Assembly (NCBI GenBank): GCA_024803745.1 | Contig: JANJXV010000049.1 | Location: 3,675,001-3,739,000 of the forward strand | Source: Megascapheus bottae | Lineage: Eukaryota; Chordata; Mammalia; Rodentia; Geomyidae | Direction: 5' to 3' | Length of the DNA: 64,000 nucleotides | Part shown: one piece after another, positions 11,149-21,300 of the stretch | How the letters are laid out: every line of letters begins with the position of its first letter | Numbering within the stretch: position 1 is the stretch's first letter | Made by a program: the position numbers and the translations under genes | Notes under the pieces: model-generated | What the model was told of the DNA's origin: nothing | What the model saw: the letters and a program-made list of their open reading frames with translations, nothing else | Databases searched by the model: none

Positions 11149-12491
11149 TAGGGTTACGGTTAGGGTTACCATTAAGGTTAGGGTTAGGGTAGGGTTAAGG
11201 TTTAGAGTTAGGGTTAGGGTTACGTTTAGGGTTAGGGGTTAGGGTTAGCGTTAGGTTTAGGGTTAGGTTTAGGGTAAGGATAAGAGTTAGGGTTACGGAT
11301 AAGGTTAGGGTTAGTGTTAGGGTTAGGTTTAGAGTAAGTGTAAGGGTGAGGGTTAGGGTTAGAGTTAGGGTAAGGTTTAGGGTTAGGGTTAAGGTTAGGG
11401 TTAGGGTTAGGGTTAGGGTTAGTGTTAGGTTTAGGGTAAGGGTAAGTGTTAGGGTTAGGGTTAGGGTTAGGATAAGACTAAGGGTTAGGTTTAGGGTCAG
11501 GTTTACGGTTAAGGTTAGGGTTACTGTTAGAGTTAGGGTTAGGTTTAGGGTTAGGGTTAGGGTAAGGGTTAGGGTTAGGGTTAGTGTAAGGTTAGGGTTA
11601 GGGTTAGTGTAAGGGTTAAGGTTAGGGTTAGGGTAAGGGTTAAGGTTAGGGTAAGGGTTAGAGTTAGGTTTAGGATTTGGTTAAGGGTAAGGGTTAGGGT
11701 TAGGCTTAGGTGTAGGGTTAGGTTAAGTGTTAGGATTAGGGTTAAGGTAAGGGTTAGGGTTAGGCTTAGGGTAAGGGTTAGGGTTAGGGTTAGGGTAAGG
11801 ATAAGGGTAAGAGTTAAGGTTACGGTTAGGGTTAGGGTTAGGGTTAGGTTCAAGTTTAGGGGTAGGGTGAGGGCAAGGTTAAGGGTTAGGGTTAAGTTTA
11901 GGGTTAGGTTTAGGGTGACGGTTAGCGTAAGTGTAAGGGTTAGGGTTAAGGTTAGGCTTAGGATTAGGTTTAGGGTTAGGGTTAGGGTTAGGGTAAAGTT
12001 AAGGGTTAGGGTTAGTGTTAGGTTTAGGTTTAGCGTTAGGGTTAGGGTAAGGGTAAGGGTTAGGGTTAGGGTAAGGGTAAGATTTATGGTTAGGGCTAGG
12101 GTTAGGTTTAGGGTAAGGGTTAGGGTTAGGGTTAGGGTTAGGGTAAGGGTAAAGGTATGGGTTAGGTTTACGGTAAGGGTAAGGTTTATGGTTAGGTAGG
12201 GGTTAGGTTTAGGGTAAGGGTAAGGTTTAGGGTTAGGGTTAGTTTTAGGCTTAGGGTAACGGTTAGGGTTAGCGTTAGGGTAAGGGTTAGGGTTAGGGTT
12301 AGGGTAGGGGTTAGGGTAAGAGTAAGGGTAAGGGTTAGGGTTAGGGTTAGGGTTAGGGTTAGGGTAAGGCTAAGGGTTAGGGTTAGGCTTAGGGTAAGGG
12401 TTAGGGTTAGGCTAAGGGTAAGGGTTAGGGTTAGGGTTAGGCTTAGGGTAAGGGTTAGGGTTAGGGTAAGGGTAAGGGTTAGGGTTAGGAT

Positions 12492-13057
12492 TAGGGTTAG
12501 GTGTTAGGGTAAGGGTTAGGGTTAGGGTTAGGTATACGGTTAAGTTTAGGGTAAGGGTTAGGTTTAGGGTTAGGGTTTGGGTTAAGGTTAGGGTTAGGGT
12601 AAGGGTTAGGGTTAGGGTTATTGTTACGGTTAGGATTTGGGTTAAGGTTAGGGTTAGGGTTAGGGTTAGTGTTAGGTTTAGGGTAAGGGTAAGGGTTAGA
12701 GTTAGGGTTAGGTTTAGGGTTAGGGAAAGGGTAAGGGTTAGGGTTAGAGTTAGGGTAAGGGTTAGGATTAGGATTAGGGTTAGGTGTTAGGGTAAGTGGT
12801 AGGGTTATGGTTAGGTATACGGTTAAGTTTAGGGTAAGGGTTAGGTTTAGGGTTAGGGTTAGGTTTAGGGTTAGGGTTATGGTAAGGGTTAGGGTTAGGG
12901 TTATTGTTACGGTTAGGGTTTGGGTTAAGGTTAGGGTTAGGGTTAGGGTTAGGGTTAGGGTTAGTGTTAGGTTTAGGGTTAGGGAAAAGGTAAGGGTTAG
13001 GGTTAGGGTTAGGGTTGGGGTAAGGAATAGGGTTAGGGTTAGGGCTAAGGTAAGTGG
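12492..13057 (+). repeat. 283 bp tandem dimer with TATACGG anchors, second locus
   Basis: TATACGG lies at 12,533 and 12,816, again 283 bp apart, and each is exactly 1,909 bp downstream of its counterpart at 10,624 and 10,907. The match to the first locus extends to about 13,222 (11,313). The first half is what the third A segment (53,985-54,718) ends in. Confidence 0.85.
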
Positions 13058-13739
13058 TAGGGTTACGGTTAGGGTTACCATTAAGGTTAGGGTTAGGGTA
13101 GGGTTAAGGTTTAGAGTTAGGGTTAGGGTTACGTTTAGGGTTAGGGGTTAGGGTTAGCGTTAGGTTTAGGGTTAGGTTTAGGGTAAGGATAAGAGTTAGG
13201 GTTACGGATAAGGTTAGGGTTAGGGTTAGGGTTAGGTTTAGAGTTAGGGTTAGGGTAAGGTAAGGGTTAGGGTTAGGGTTAGGGTTAGGGTTAAGGTTAG
13301 GGTTAGGGTTATGGTTAGGGATAGGGGTTAGGGTTATTGTTAGATTTAGGCTTAGGGTTAGGGTAAGGATAAGAGTTAGGGTTAGGGATAGGTTTAGGAT
13401 TAGGGTTAGGATAAGTGTTAGGGGTAGGTTTGGGCTTATGGTTAAGGTTAGGGTTAGGGTTAGGGTAAGCTTAAGTTTAGGTTTAGGGTTATGGTAAGGG
13501 TAAGGATTAGGTTTAGGTTTAGGGTTAGGTTTATGGTTAGGGATAGGGTAAGGATAAGGGTAGGGTTAAGGTTAGGATTAGGGTAAGGGTTAGGGTTATG
13601 GTTAGGGTTAGGGTAAGGGTAAGTGTTAGGGTTATGGTTAGGGTGAGGTTTAGGTTTTGGATTTGCGTTACGTGTTAGGGCTAGGATTAGGCTTAGGGTT
13701 AGGTTTAGGGTTAGGGTAAAGATAATGGTTAGGGTTAGG

Positions 13740-15700
13740 GTTAGGGTTAGTGTTAGGTTTAGGCTTAGGGTTAGAGTAAAAGTAAGGGTTAGGGAGAAGG
13801 TTTTGGTTAGGGTTAAGGTTAAGGTTTGGGTTAGGGTTAGGGTTAGTTTACGGTTATGGTTAGGGTAAGGGTAAGGTTTAGGATTAGGGTTAGGGTTAGG
13901 GTTAGGGTTAGGGTTAGGATAAGAGTTAGGTTCTGGTTAGGGGAAGGGTTAGGGGTAGCGTTCGGGTTAGATTTAGAGTTAGGTTTTGGTAAGGGTAAGG
14001 GTTAGGGTTAGGGTTAGGGTTAGGGTTAGGTTAAGGATTACGGTTAGGGATTAGGGTTAGGGTTAGGGTTAGGGTAATGGTTAGGGTTAGGCTAAGGGTA
14101 AAGTATAGTGGTAGGGTTAGGGTTAGGTTTAGGTTTCAGATTAAGGTTAGGGTTACGGTTAGGGTAAGGATAAGGGTTAGGGTTAGAGTTAAGGTTAGGG
14201 TTAGCGTTAGGCTAAGGGTAAAGGTTAGGGGTAGAGTTAGGGTTAAGGTAAGAGTAAGCGTTAGGGTTAGGGTTAAGGTTAGGTTTAGGGTAAGAGTTAG
14301 GGTTAGGTTAAGGGTAGGGTTAAGGGTTAGGGTTAGGGTTAGGGTTAGGGTAAGGGTAAGGGTTAGGGTTAGGGTTAGGGTTAGGATTAGGGTTAGGTTT
14401 AGGGTTAGGGTAAGGGTAAGGGTTAAGGTTAGGGTTTGGTTTAGGGTAAGGGTTAGTGTTCGGGTTAGGATTAGGTTTAGGTTTACGGTTAGGGTAAGGG
14501 TAAGGGTTAGGGAAGGGTAAGGGTTAGGGTTAGGTTTAGGGTTAGGGTTAGGGTTAGGGTTAGGTTTAGGGTAAGGGTTAGGGTTAGGATTAGGGTAAGG
14601 GTAAGGTTTAGGGTTAGGGTTAGGTTTGGGGTAGGGTAAGGGTAAGGGTTAGGGTTGGGGTTAGGTTTAGGGTAAGTGTAAGGGTTAGGGTTAGGGTTAG
14701 AGTTACGGTAAGGGTCAGGGTTAGGGTTAAGGTTAGGGTTAGCGTTAGGGTTAGGGTTAGGGTTAGGTTTAGGGTAGGGGTTAGGGTAAGAGTAAGTGTT
14801 AGTGTTAGGGTTAGGTTAGGATAAGAGTAAGGTTTAAGTTTAGGGTTAGGTTTAGGGTTAAGGTTAGGGTTTGGGTTAGGGTTAGGGTTAGTGTTAAGTT
14901 TGGGCTCAGGGTTAGAGTAAAAGTAAGGGTTAGGGAGAGGGTTAGGGTTAGGGTTAAGGTTAAGGTTAGGGTTAGGGTTAGGGTTAGTTTAGGGTTATAG
15001 TTAGGATAAGGGTAAGGGTTAGGATTAGGGTTAGGGTTAGAGTTAGGGTTAGGGTTAGGATAAGGGTTAGGTTCTGGTTAGGGGAAGGGTTAGGGGTAGG
15101 GTTCGGGTTAGATTTAGAGTTAGGTTTTGGTAAAGGTAAGGGTTAGGGTTAGGGTTAGGGTTAGGGTTAGGTTAAGGATTAGGGTTAGGGATTAGGGTTA
15201 GGGTTAGGCTTAGGGTAATGGTTAGGGTTAGGCTAAGGGTAAAGTATAGTGGTAGGGTTAGGGTTATGTTTAGGTTTCGGATTAAGGTTAGGGTTACTGT
15301 TAGGGTAAGTGTAAGGATTAGGGTTAGGGTTAAGTTTAGGTTTAGCGTTAGGCTAAGGGTAAATGTTAGGGTTAGAGATAGGGTTAAGGTAAGAGTAAGG
15401 GTTAGGGTTAGGGTTAAGGTTAGGTTTAGGGTAAGGGTTAGGGTTAGGGTTAGGTTAAGGGTAAGGTTAAGGGTTAGGGTTAGGGTTAGGGTAAGGGTAA
15501 GGGTTAGGGTTAGGGTTAGGATTAGGGTTAGGTTTAGGGTTAGGGTAAGGGTAAGGGTTAGGGTTAGGGTTTGGTTAAGGGTAATTGTTAGGGTTAGTTT
15601 TAGCGTTGCGGTTAAGGTTAGGGTTAGTGTTAGGATAAGGGTAAGGGTTAGGGTTAGGTTTAGGTTTAGGGTAAGGGTTAGGGTTAGGTTTAGGGTAAGG
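13740..15700 (+). repeat. Degenerate tandem pair, 1,141 bp period (Q anchors)
   Basis: TTAGAGTAAAAGTAAGG occurs at 13,771 and 14,912, GGTTCTGGTTAGGGGAAGG near 13,930 and 15,071, and AAAGTATAGTGGTAGG at 14,100 and 15,241, all 1,141 bp apart. The second copy shows more change, for example TTTGGGCTCAGG for TTTAGGCTTAGG. Block B has one copy of the same series (about 21,893, 22,045 and 22,235), and block E a diverged one. Confidence 0.82.
14100..14115 (+). repeat. Q anchor motif (AAAGTATAGTGGTAGG), first of six
   Basis: This non-hexamer string occurs at 14,100, 15,241 and 22,235, and in copies at 46,898, 48,039 and 60,437. A changed form (AAAGCGTAGTG) lies at 55,764. It is always preceded by GGCTAAGGGT and followed within about 40 bp by a TTTCAGATTAAGG or TTTCGGATTAAGG string. 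Confidence 0.85.
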
Positions 15701-17272
15701 GTAAGTTTTAGGGTTAGTTTTAGGCTTAGGTTTAGGGTAAGGGAAAGGGTTAGGCTTAGGGTTAGGTTTAGTTTTAGGTTTAGGGTAAGGGTAAGGGTTA
15801 GTGTTACGGTTAGGATTAGGGTTAGGGTAAGGGTAAAGGTTAGTGTTAGGGTTAGGGTTAGGTTTAGAGTTCGGAATAAGGTTAGGGTTACGGTTAGTGT
15901 AAGGGTAAGGGTTAATGTTAGGGTTAGGGTTAGGGTTAGCGTTAGGCTAAGGGTAAGTGTTAGGGTTAGGGTTATGGTAAGAGTAAGGGTTAGGGTTAGG
16001 GTTAAGGTTAGGTTTAGGGTAAGGGTTAGGGTTAGGGTTAGGGTAAGGGTAAAGGTAAGTGTTAGGGTTCGAGTTAGGATTAGGGTTAGCTTTATGGTTA
16101 GGGTAAGGGTTAGGGTTAGGGTTTAGGGCTAGGGTTAGTGTTAGGTTTAGGATTAGGATTAGGGTTAGGATTAGGTTTAGGGTAAGGGTAAGGGGTAGGG
16201 TTAGGGTTAGGGTAAGGTTTAAGGTTAGGGTGAGGGTTAGGGTAGGGGTTAGGGTAAGTGTTAGGGTTAGGGTTAGGGTTAGGTTAAGGATCAGGGTAAG
16301 GGTTAGGCTTAGGGTTAGGGTTAGGGTTTAGGGCTAGGGTTAGAGTTAGGGTTTGGGGTTAGGGTTAGTCTTAGGGTTAGGGTAAGGGTTAATGTTAGGG
16401 GTTAGGGTTAGTGTTAGGGTTAGGTTAAGGGTTAGGGTTAGGGTTAGGATAAGGGTTAGGGTTAGGGTTAGTGTTAGAGTTAGGGTAATGGTAAGTTTTA
16501 TGCTTAGTGTTAGGGTTAGGGTTAGGGTAAGGGTTAGGATTAGGTTTAGCGTTGGGGTTAAATTTAGGCTTAGGGTTAGTGTAAGGGTAAGGGTTAGGGT
16601 TAGGGTTAGGTTTTCTGTACGTGTTAGTGTTAGGGTTACGGTTAGGGTTAGGGTTAGGATTAGGATAAGGGTAAGGATTAGGGTTAGGGTTAGGGTTAGG
16701 GTAAAGGTTAGGGTTACGTTTAGGGTAAGGGTAAGTTTTAGGGTTAGGGTTAGGGTTAGGTTTAGGGTAAGAGAAAGGGTTAGGGTTAGGGTTAGGGTAA
16801 GGGTAAGCTTTAGTGTAAGGTTTAGGGTTAGGGTTAGGGTAAGGGTAAGGGTTAGTGTTAGGGTTAGGAATAGGGTTAGGTTTACGGTTAGGGTAAGGGT
16901 AAGGGTTAGGGTTAGGGTTAGGGTTAGGTTAAGGGTTAGGGTTAGGGGTTAGGTTTAGTGTTAGGGTTAGGGTGAGGGTTAGGGTAATGATTAGGGTTAG
17001 GATAAGGGTAAGTGTTACTTTTAGGGTTGGCGTTAGGGTTAGGATTAGGGTTAGGGTAAGTGTAAGGGTTACTCTTAGGGTTAGGGTTAGGTTTAGGGTT
17101 GAGTTTAAGGTTAGGGTTACGGTTAGGGTAAGGGTAAGGTTTAGCGTTAGGGTTAGGGTTAGGGTTAGGGTTAGGGTTAGGGTTAAGGTAAGAGGAAGGG
17201 TTAGGGATAGGGTTAAGGTTAGGTTTAGGGTAAGGGTTAGGGTTAGGGTTAGGGTTAGGTTAAGGTTAAGGT

Positions 17273-17296
17273 TTAGTGTTAGTGTTAGTGTTAGTG
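17273..17296 (+). repeat. Run of four TTAGTG variant units
   Basis: TTAGTG occurs four times in a row here, and again in A2 at 50,065-50,088. Elsewhere TTAGTG is mostly isolated or paired. It looks like a local spread of one variant by slippage. Confidence 0.9.
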
Positions 17297-17541
17297 TTAG
17301 GGTTAGGGTAAGGGTAAGGGTTAGGGTTAGGGTTAGGTTTACGGTTAGGGTAAGGGTAAGGGTTAGGGTTAGGGTTAGGATTAGGCTTAGGATTAGGGTT
17401 AGGGTAAGGGTAAGGGTTAGGGTTAGGGCCATGGTTAGGGTAAGGGTTATGGTTAGGGTTAGGGTAGGGTTTAGGGTGTTAGTGTTAGGGTTAGGGTTAG
17501 GATAAGGGTAAGGGTTAGGGTTAGGGTTAGGGTTAGGTTTA

Positions 17542-17751
17542 GGGATTAGGGTTAGGGTTTGGGTTAGGGTTTGGGTTTAGTGTTAGTGTTAGGGTTAGGG
17601 TAAGGGTTAGGGTTAGGGATTAGGGTTAGTGTTAGGGTTAGGTTAAGGGATTAGGGTTAGGGTTTGGGTTAGGGTTTGGGTTTAGTGTTAGTGTTAGGGT
17701 TAGGGTAAGGGTTAGGGTTAGGGATTAGGGTTAGTGTTAGGGTTAGGTTAA
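17542..17751 (+). repeat. 105 bp perfect-looking tandem duplication
   Basis: GGGATTAGGG followed by two TTTGGG units and two TTAGTG units begins at 17,542 and again at 17,647. The stretch through GGGATTAGGGTTAGTG is repeated. The A2 copy has the same duplication at 50,334 and 50,439 with the same 105 bp spacing, so it predates the A duplication. 105 is not a multiple of six because of the GGGATTAGGG frame slip. Confidence 0.88.
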
Positions 17752-18321
17752 GGGTTAGGGTTAGGGTTAAGATAAGTGTTAGGGTTAGGGTTAGGGTTAG
17801 TGTTAGGGTAAGGGTAAGTTTTAGGGTTAGGGTTAGGGTTAGGGTTAGGGTTAGGGTTAGGGTAAGTGTTAGGGTTAGGTTTAGCGTTGGGGTTAAGGTT
17901 AGGGTTAGGGTTAGGGTAAGGGCAAGGGTTAGTGTTAGGTTTAGGGTTAGGGTTTGGGTAAGTGTTACGGTTAGAGTTGGGGTTAGGTGTTAGGGTAAGG
18001 GTCAGGGTTAGGTTTACGGTTAGGTTTAGGGTAAGTGTTAGTGTTAGGTTTACAGTGGGGGTTAAGTTTAGGGTTAGGATTAGGATAAGTGTAATTGTTA
18101 GGATTGGGGTTAGGTTTAGGGTAAGTGTAAGTTTTAGGGTTAGAGTTAGGGTCAGGTTTAGGGTAAGGGCAAGGGATAGGGTGAGGGTTAGGTTTAGGTT
18201 TAGGGTAAGGGTAAGGGTTAGGGTTAGGGTTAGGGTAAGGGTTAGGGTTAGGGTTAGGGTTAGTGTTAGGGTAGGGGTTAGGGTAAGGGTAAGTGTTAGG
18301 GTTAGGGTTAGGGTTAGGGTT

Positions 18322-21300
18322 TGGGTAATGTTAGGGTTAGGGTTAGGGTAAGGGTAAGGGTTAGGGTTAGGGTTAGGGACAGGGTTATTGTTAGGGTAAG
18401 GGTTAGGGTTACTGTTAGAGTTAGGTTTAGGGGTAGGGTTAGGTTTAGAGTTAGGGTAAGGGTAAGCGTTAGGGTTGAGGTTAGGGTTAGAGTTAGGATT
18501 ATGGTTAGGGTGAGGGTCAGGGTAAGGGTTAGGGTTAGGTTTAGGGTTAGCGTTAGGGTAAGGGTAAGCGTTAGGTTTAGGGTTACGGTTAGGTTTAGGG
18601 TTAGGGTTATGGTTAGGGTTAGGGTAAGGATAAGGGTTAGGGTTAAGGTTAGGGTTAGGATTAGGTTTAGGGTTAAGTTTAGGGTTAGGGTTAGGGTAAG
18701 GGTAAGGGTTAGGGTTAGGTTTAGGGTTAGGGTTAGGGGAAGGGTAAGGGTAATGGTTAGGGTTAAGGTTAGGTTTAGGGTTAGAGTTAGTGTTGAGATT
18801 AGGGTTAGGGTAAGGGTAAGGGTTAGGGTTAGGATTAGGCTAAGGGTTAGATTTAGGGTTAAGTTTAGGGTTAGGGTTATGTTTAGGGTTACGGTTATGG
18901 TTAGAGTAAGGGTATGTGTTAGGGTTAGGTTTAGGGTTAAGTTTAGTGTTCCGGTTAGTGTTAGCGTTTGGGTACGGGTAAGGGTTAGGTTTAGGGTTAG
19001 GGTTAAAGTAAGAGTAAGGGTTAGGGTTAGGGTTAGGGTTAGGGTTATGGTTAGGGTAAGGTTTAGGTTTAGGTTTAGGGTAAGGGTAAGGTTTATGGTT
19101 AGGGTTAGGGTTAGGGTTAGGGTTAGGGTGGGGTAAGGGTAAGGGTTAGGTTTAGGTTTAGGTTAGGGTTAGGTTTAGGATTAGGGTAAGGGTAAGGGTT
19201 AGGGTTAGGGTTAACGTTAGGGTTAGGGTAAGGGTTAGGGTTAGGATTAGGTTTAGGGTTAGGGTAAGGGTAAGTGTTGGGGTTAGGGTTAGTGTTAGGG
19301 TTAGTGTTCGGATAAGGGTAAGGTTTAGGGTTAGGGTTAGGGTCAGGGTTCGGGGTGTGGGTTAAGGTTAGGGTTAGAGTTAGGTTTAGGGTTAGGGTTA
19401 GGGTAAGGGTAAGGGTTAGTGTTAGGGTTAGGGTTAAGTTTAGGGTTAGGGTTAGGGTAAGGGTAAGGGTTAGGCTTAGGGTTAGGTTAAGTGTTAGGGT
19501 TAGGGTTATGGTTAGGGTAAGGGTTAGGGTTAGGTTTAGTGTAAGGTAAGGTTTAGGGTTACGGTTGGGTTTAGGGTTAGGGTTAGGGTTATGGTAAGGG
19601 TTAGGGTTAGAGTTAGGGTTACGGTTAGGGTAAGTGTAAGTGTTAGGGTTAGGGTTAGGATAAGGGTAAGTGTTAGGGTTAGTATTTGGTTTACAGGTTA
19701 GGGCTACGTTTAGGGTTAGGGTTAGTTTTAGGGTGAGGGTAAAGGTAATGGTTAGGGTTAGGGTTAGTGTTAGGTTTAGGCTTAGGGTGAGGGTAAGGTT
19801 AAGGGTTGGGGATAGGATTAGTGTTAGGGTAAAGGTTAGGGTTAGGGTTAGGGTTATAGTTAGGTTTAGGGTTATGGTTAGGGTTAGGGTTAGGGTTAGG
19901 GTAAGGGTAAGTGTTATGGTTAGGGTTAGTGTTAGGGTTAGCTTTAGGGTTAGGGTTAGGGTTAGGATAAGGGTAAGGTTTAGGGTTAGGTTTAGGGTTA
20001 GGGTTAAGTTTAGGGTTAGGGTTAGGGTTAGGGTAAGGGTTAGGGTTAGGTTTAAGGTTAGGGTTAGGGTTAGGGTGAGGGTTAGGCAAAGGGTTACGGT
20101 TAGGGTTAGGGTTATGTTTAGGATTAGGGAAAGGGTAAGGGTTAGGGTAAGAATTAGGGTTAGGGTAAGTGTTAGGGTTATGGTTAGGGTTATGGTTAGG
20201 GCAAGGGTAAGTGTTAGGGTTAGGGTTAGTGTAGGGTTAGCGTTAGGGTTAGGGTTAGGGTTAGGATTTGGTTAAGGGTTAGGGTTTAGGTTAGGGTTAA
20301 GGGTTAGGTTTAGGGTAAGTGTAAGGGTTAGGGTTAGGGTTAGAGTTAGGGTAAGGGTTAGGGTTAGGGTTAAGGTTAGGGTTAGGTTTAGAGTTAGGGT
20401 TAGGGTTGGGGTTAGGGTAAGGCTAAGTGTTAGGGTTAGGGTTAGGGTTAGGATAAGAGTAAGGGTTAGGTTTAGGGTTAGGTTTAGGTTTAAGATTAGG
20501 GTTAGGGTTAGAGTTAGGGTTAGGTTTAGGGTTAGGTTTAGGTTTAAGATTAGGGTTAGGGTTAGAGTTAGGGTTAGGTTTAGGGTTAGGGTTAGGGTAA
20601 GGGTTAGGGTTAGGGTTAGTGTTAAGGTTAGGGTTAGGGTTAGTGTAAGGGTTAAGGTTAGGGTTAGGGTAAGGGTTAGGGTTAGAGTAAGGGTTAGAGT
20701 TAGGTTTAGGATTTTGTTAAGGGTAAGGGTTAGGGTTAGGCTTAGGTTTAAGGTTAGGTTAATTGTTAAGGTTAGGGTTAAGGTAAGGGTTAGGTTTAGG
20801 GTTAGGGTAAGGGTTTTGGTTAGGGTTAGGGTAAGGATAAGGGTAAGGGTTAAGGTTATGATTAGGGTTTGGGTTAGTGTTAGGTTCAACTTTAGGGTTA
20901 GGGTGAGGGCAAAGTTAAGGGTTAGGGTTAAGTTTAGGGTTAGGTTTAGGGTGAGGGTTAGCTTAAGGGTAAGGGTTAGGGTTAAGGTTAGGCTTAGGGT
21001 AAGGGTTAGGGTTAGGGTTAGGGTAAGTGTAAGGGTTAGGGTTAGGATTAGGGTTAGGTGTTAGGGTAAGGGTTAGGGTTAGGGTTAGGTATACGGTTAA
21101 GTTTAGGGTAAGGGTTAGGTTTAGGGTTAGCGTTAGGTTTAGGGTTAGGGTTAGGGTAAGTGTAAGGATTATTGTTACGGTTAAGGTTTGGGTTAAGGTT
21201 AGGGTTAGGGTTAGGGTTAGAGTTAGTTTTAGGTTTAGGGTAAGGGTAAGGGTTAGAGTTAGGGTTAGGTTAAGGGTTAGGGAAAGGGTAAGGGATAGGG

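Larger units (their letters stand above)
1..18318 (+). repeat. Duplicon block A, copy 1 (A1)
   Basis: This block is repeated almost base for base at 32,806-51,080. The offset starts at 32,805 and changes in a few steps: 32,811, 32,780, 32,768, 32,822, 32,810, 32,798, 32,792, 32,762. Substitutions between the copies that I noticed are single and far apart, for example a T/G difference matching 35,960 and a G/C difference matching 45,829. The right border is sharp: the match ends at 18,318 (51,080 in A2), and block B begins three bases later. The true left border is unknown because the window starts inside the array. The block holds no gene. Inside it are several older duplications listed separately. 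Confidence 0.92.

Noticed and set aside
12497..13081. 194-codon - strand frame of Leu-Thr then Pro-Asn repeats, and similar frames at 10,642-11,172, 16,929-17,432 and 20,272-20,889
   Set aside because: These are CTAACC and CCTAAC read from the complementary strand. The switch from Leu-Thr to Pro-Asn marks a register slip in the array and is not a protein domain boundary.
15218..16126. 302-codon + strand frame of Val-Arg repeats, and similar long frames at 7,124-7,918, 18,321-19,136, 26,389-27,219, 39,904-40,740 and 56,439-57,344
   Set aside because: The composition is the direct translation of GTTAGG units, the frame is resistant to single-base stops, and no domain, codon bias, promoter or start context is visible. 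Not a gene.
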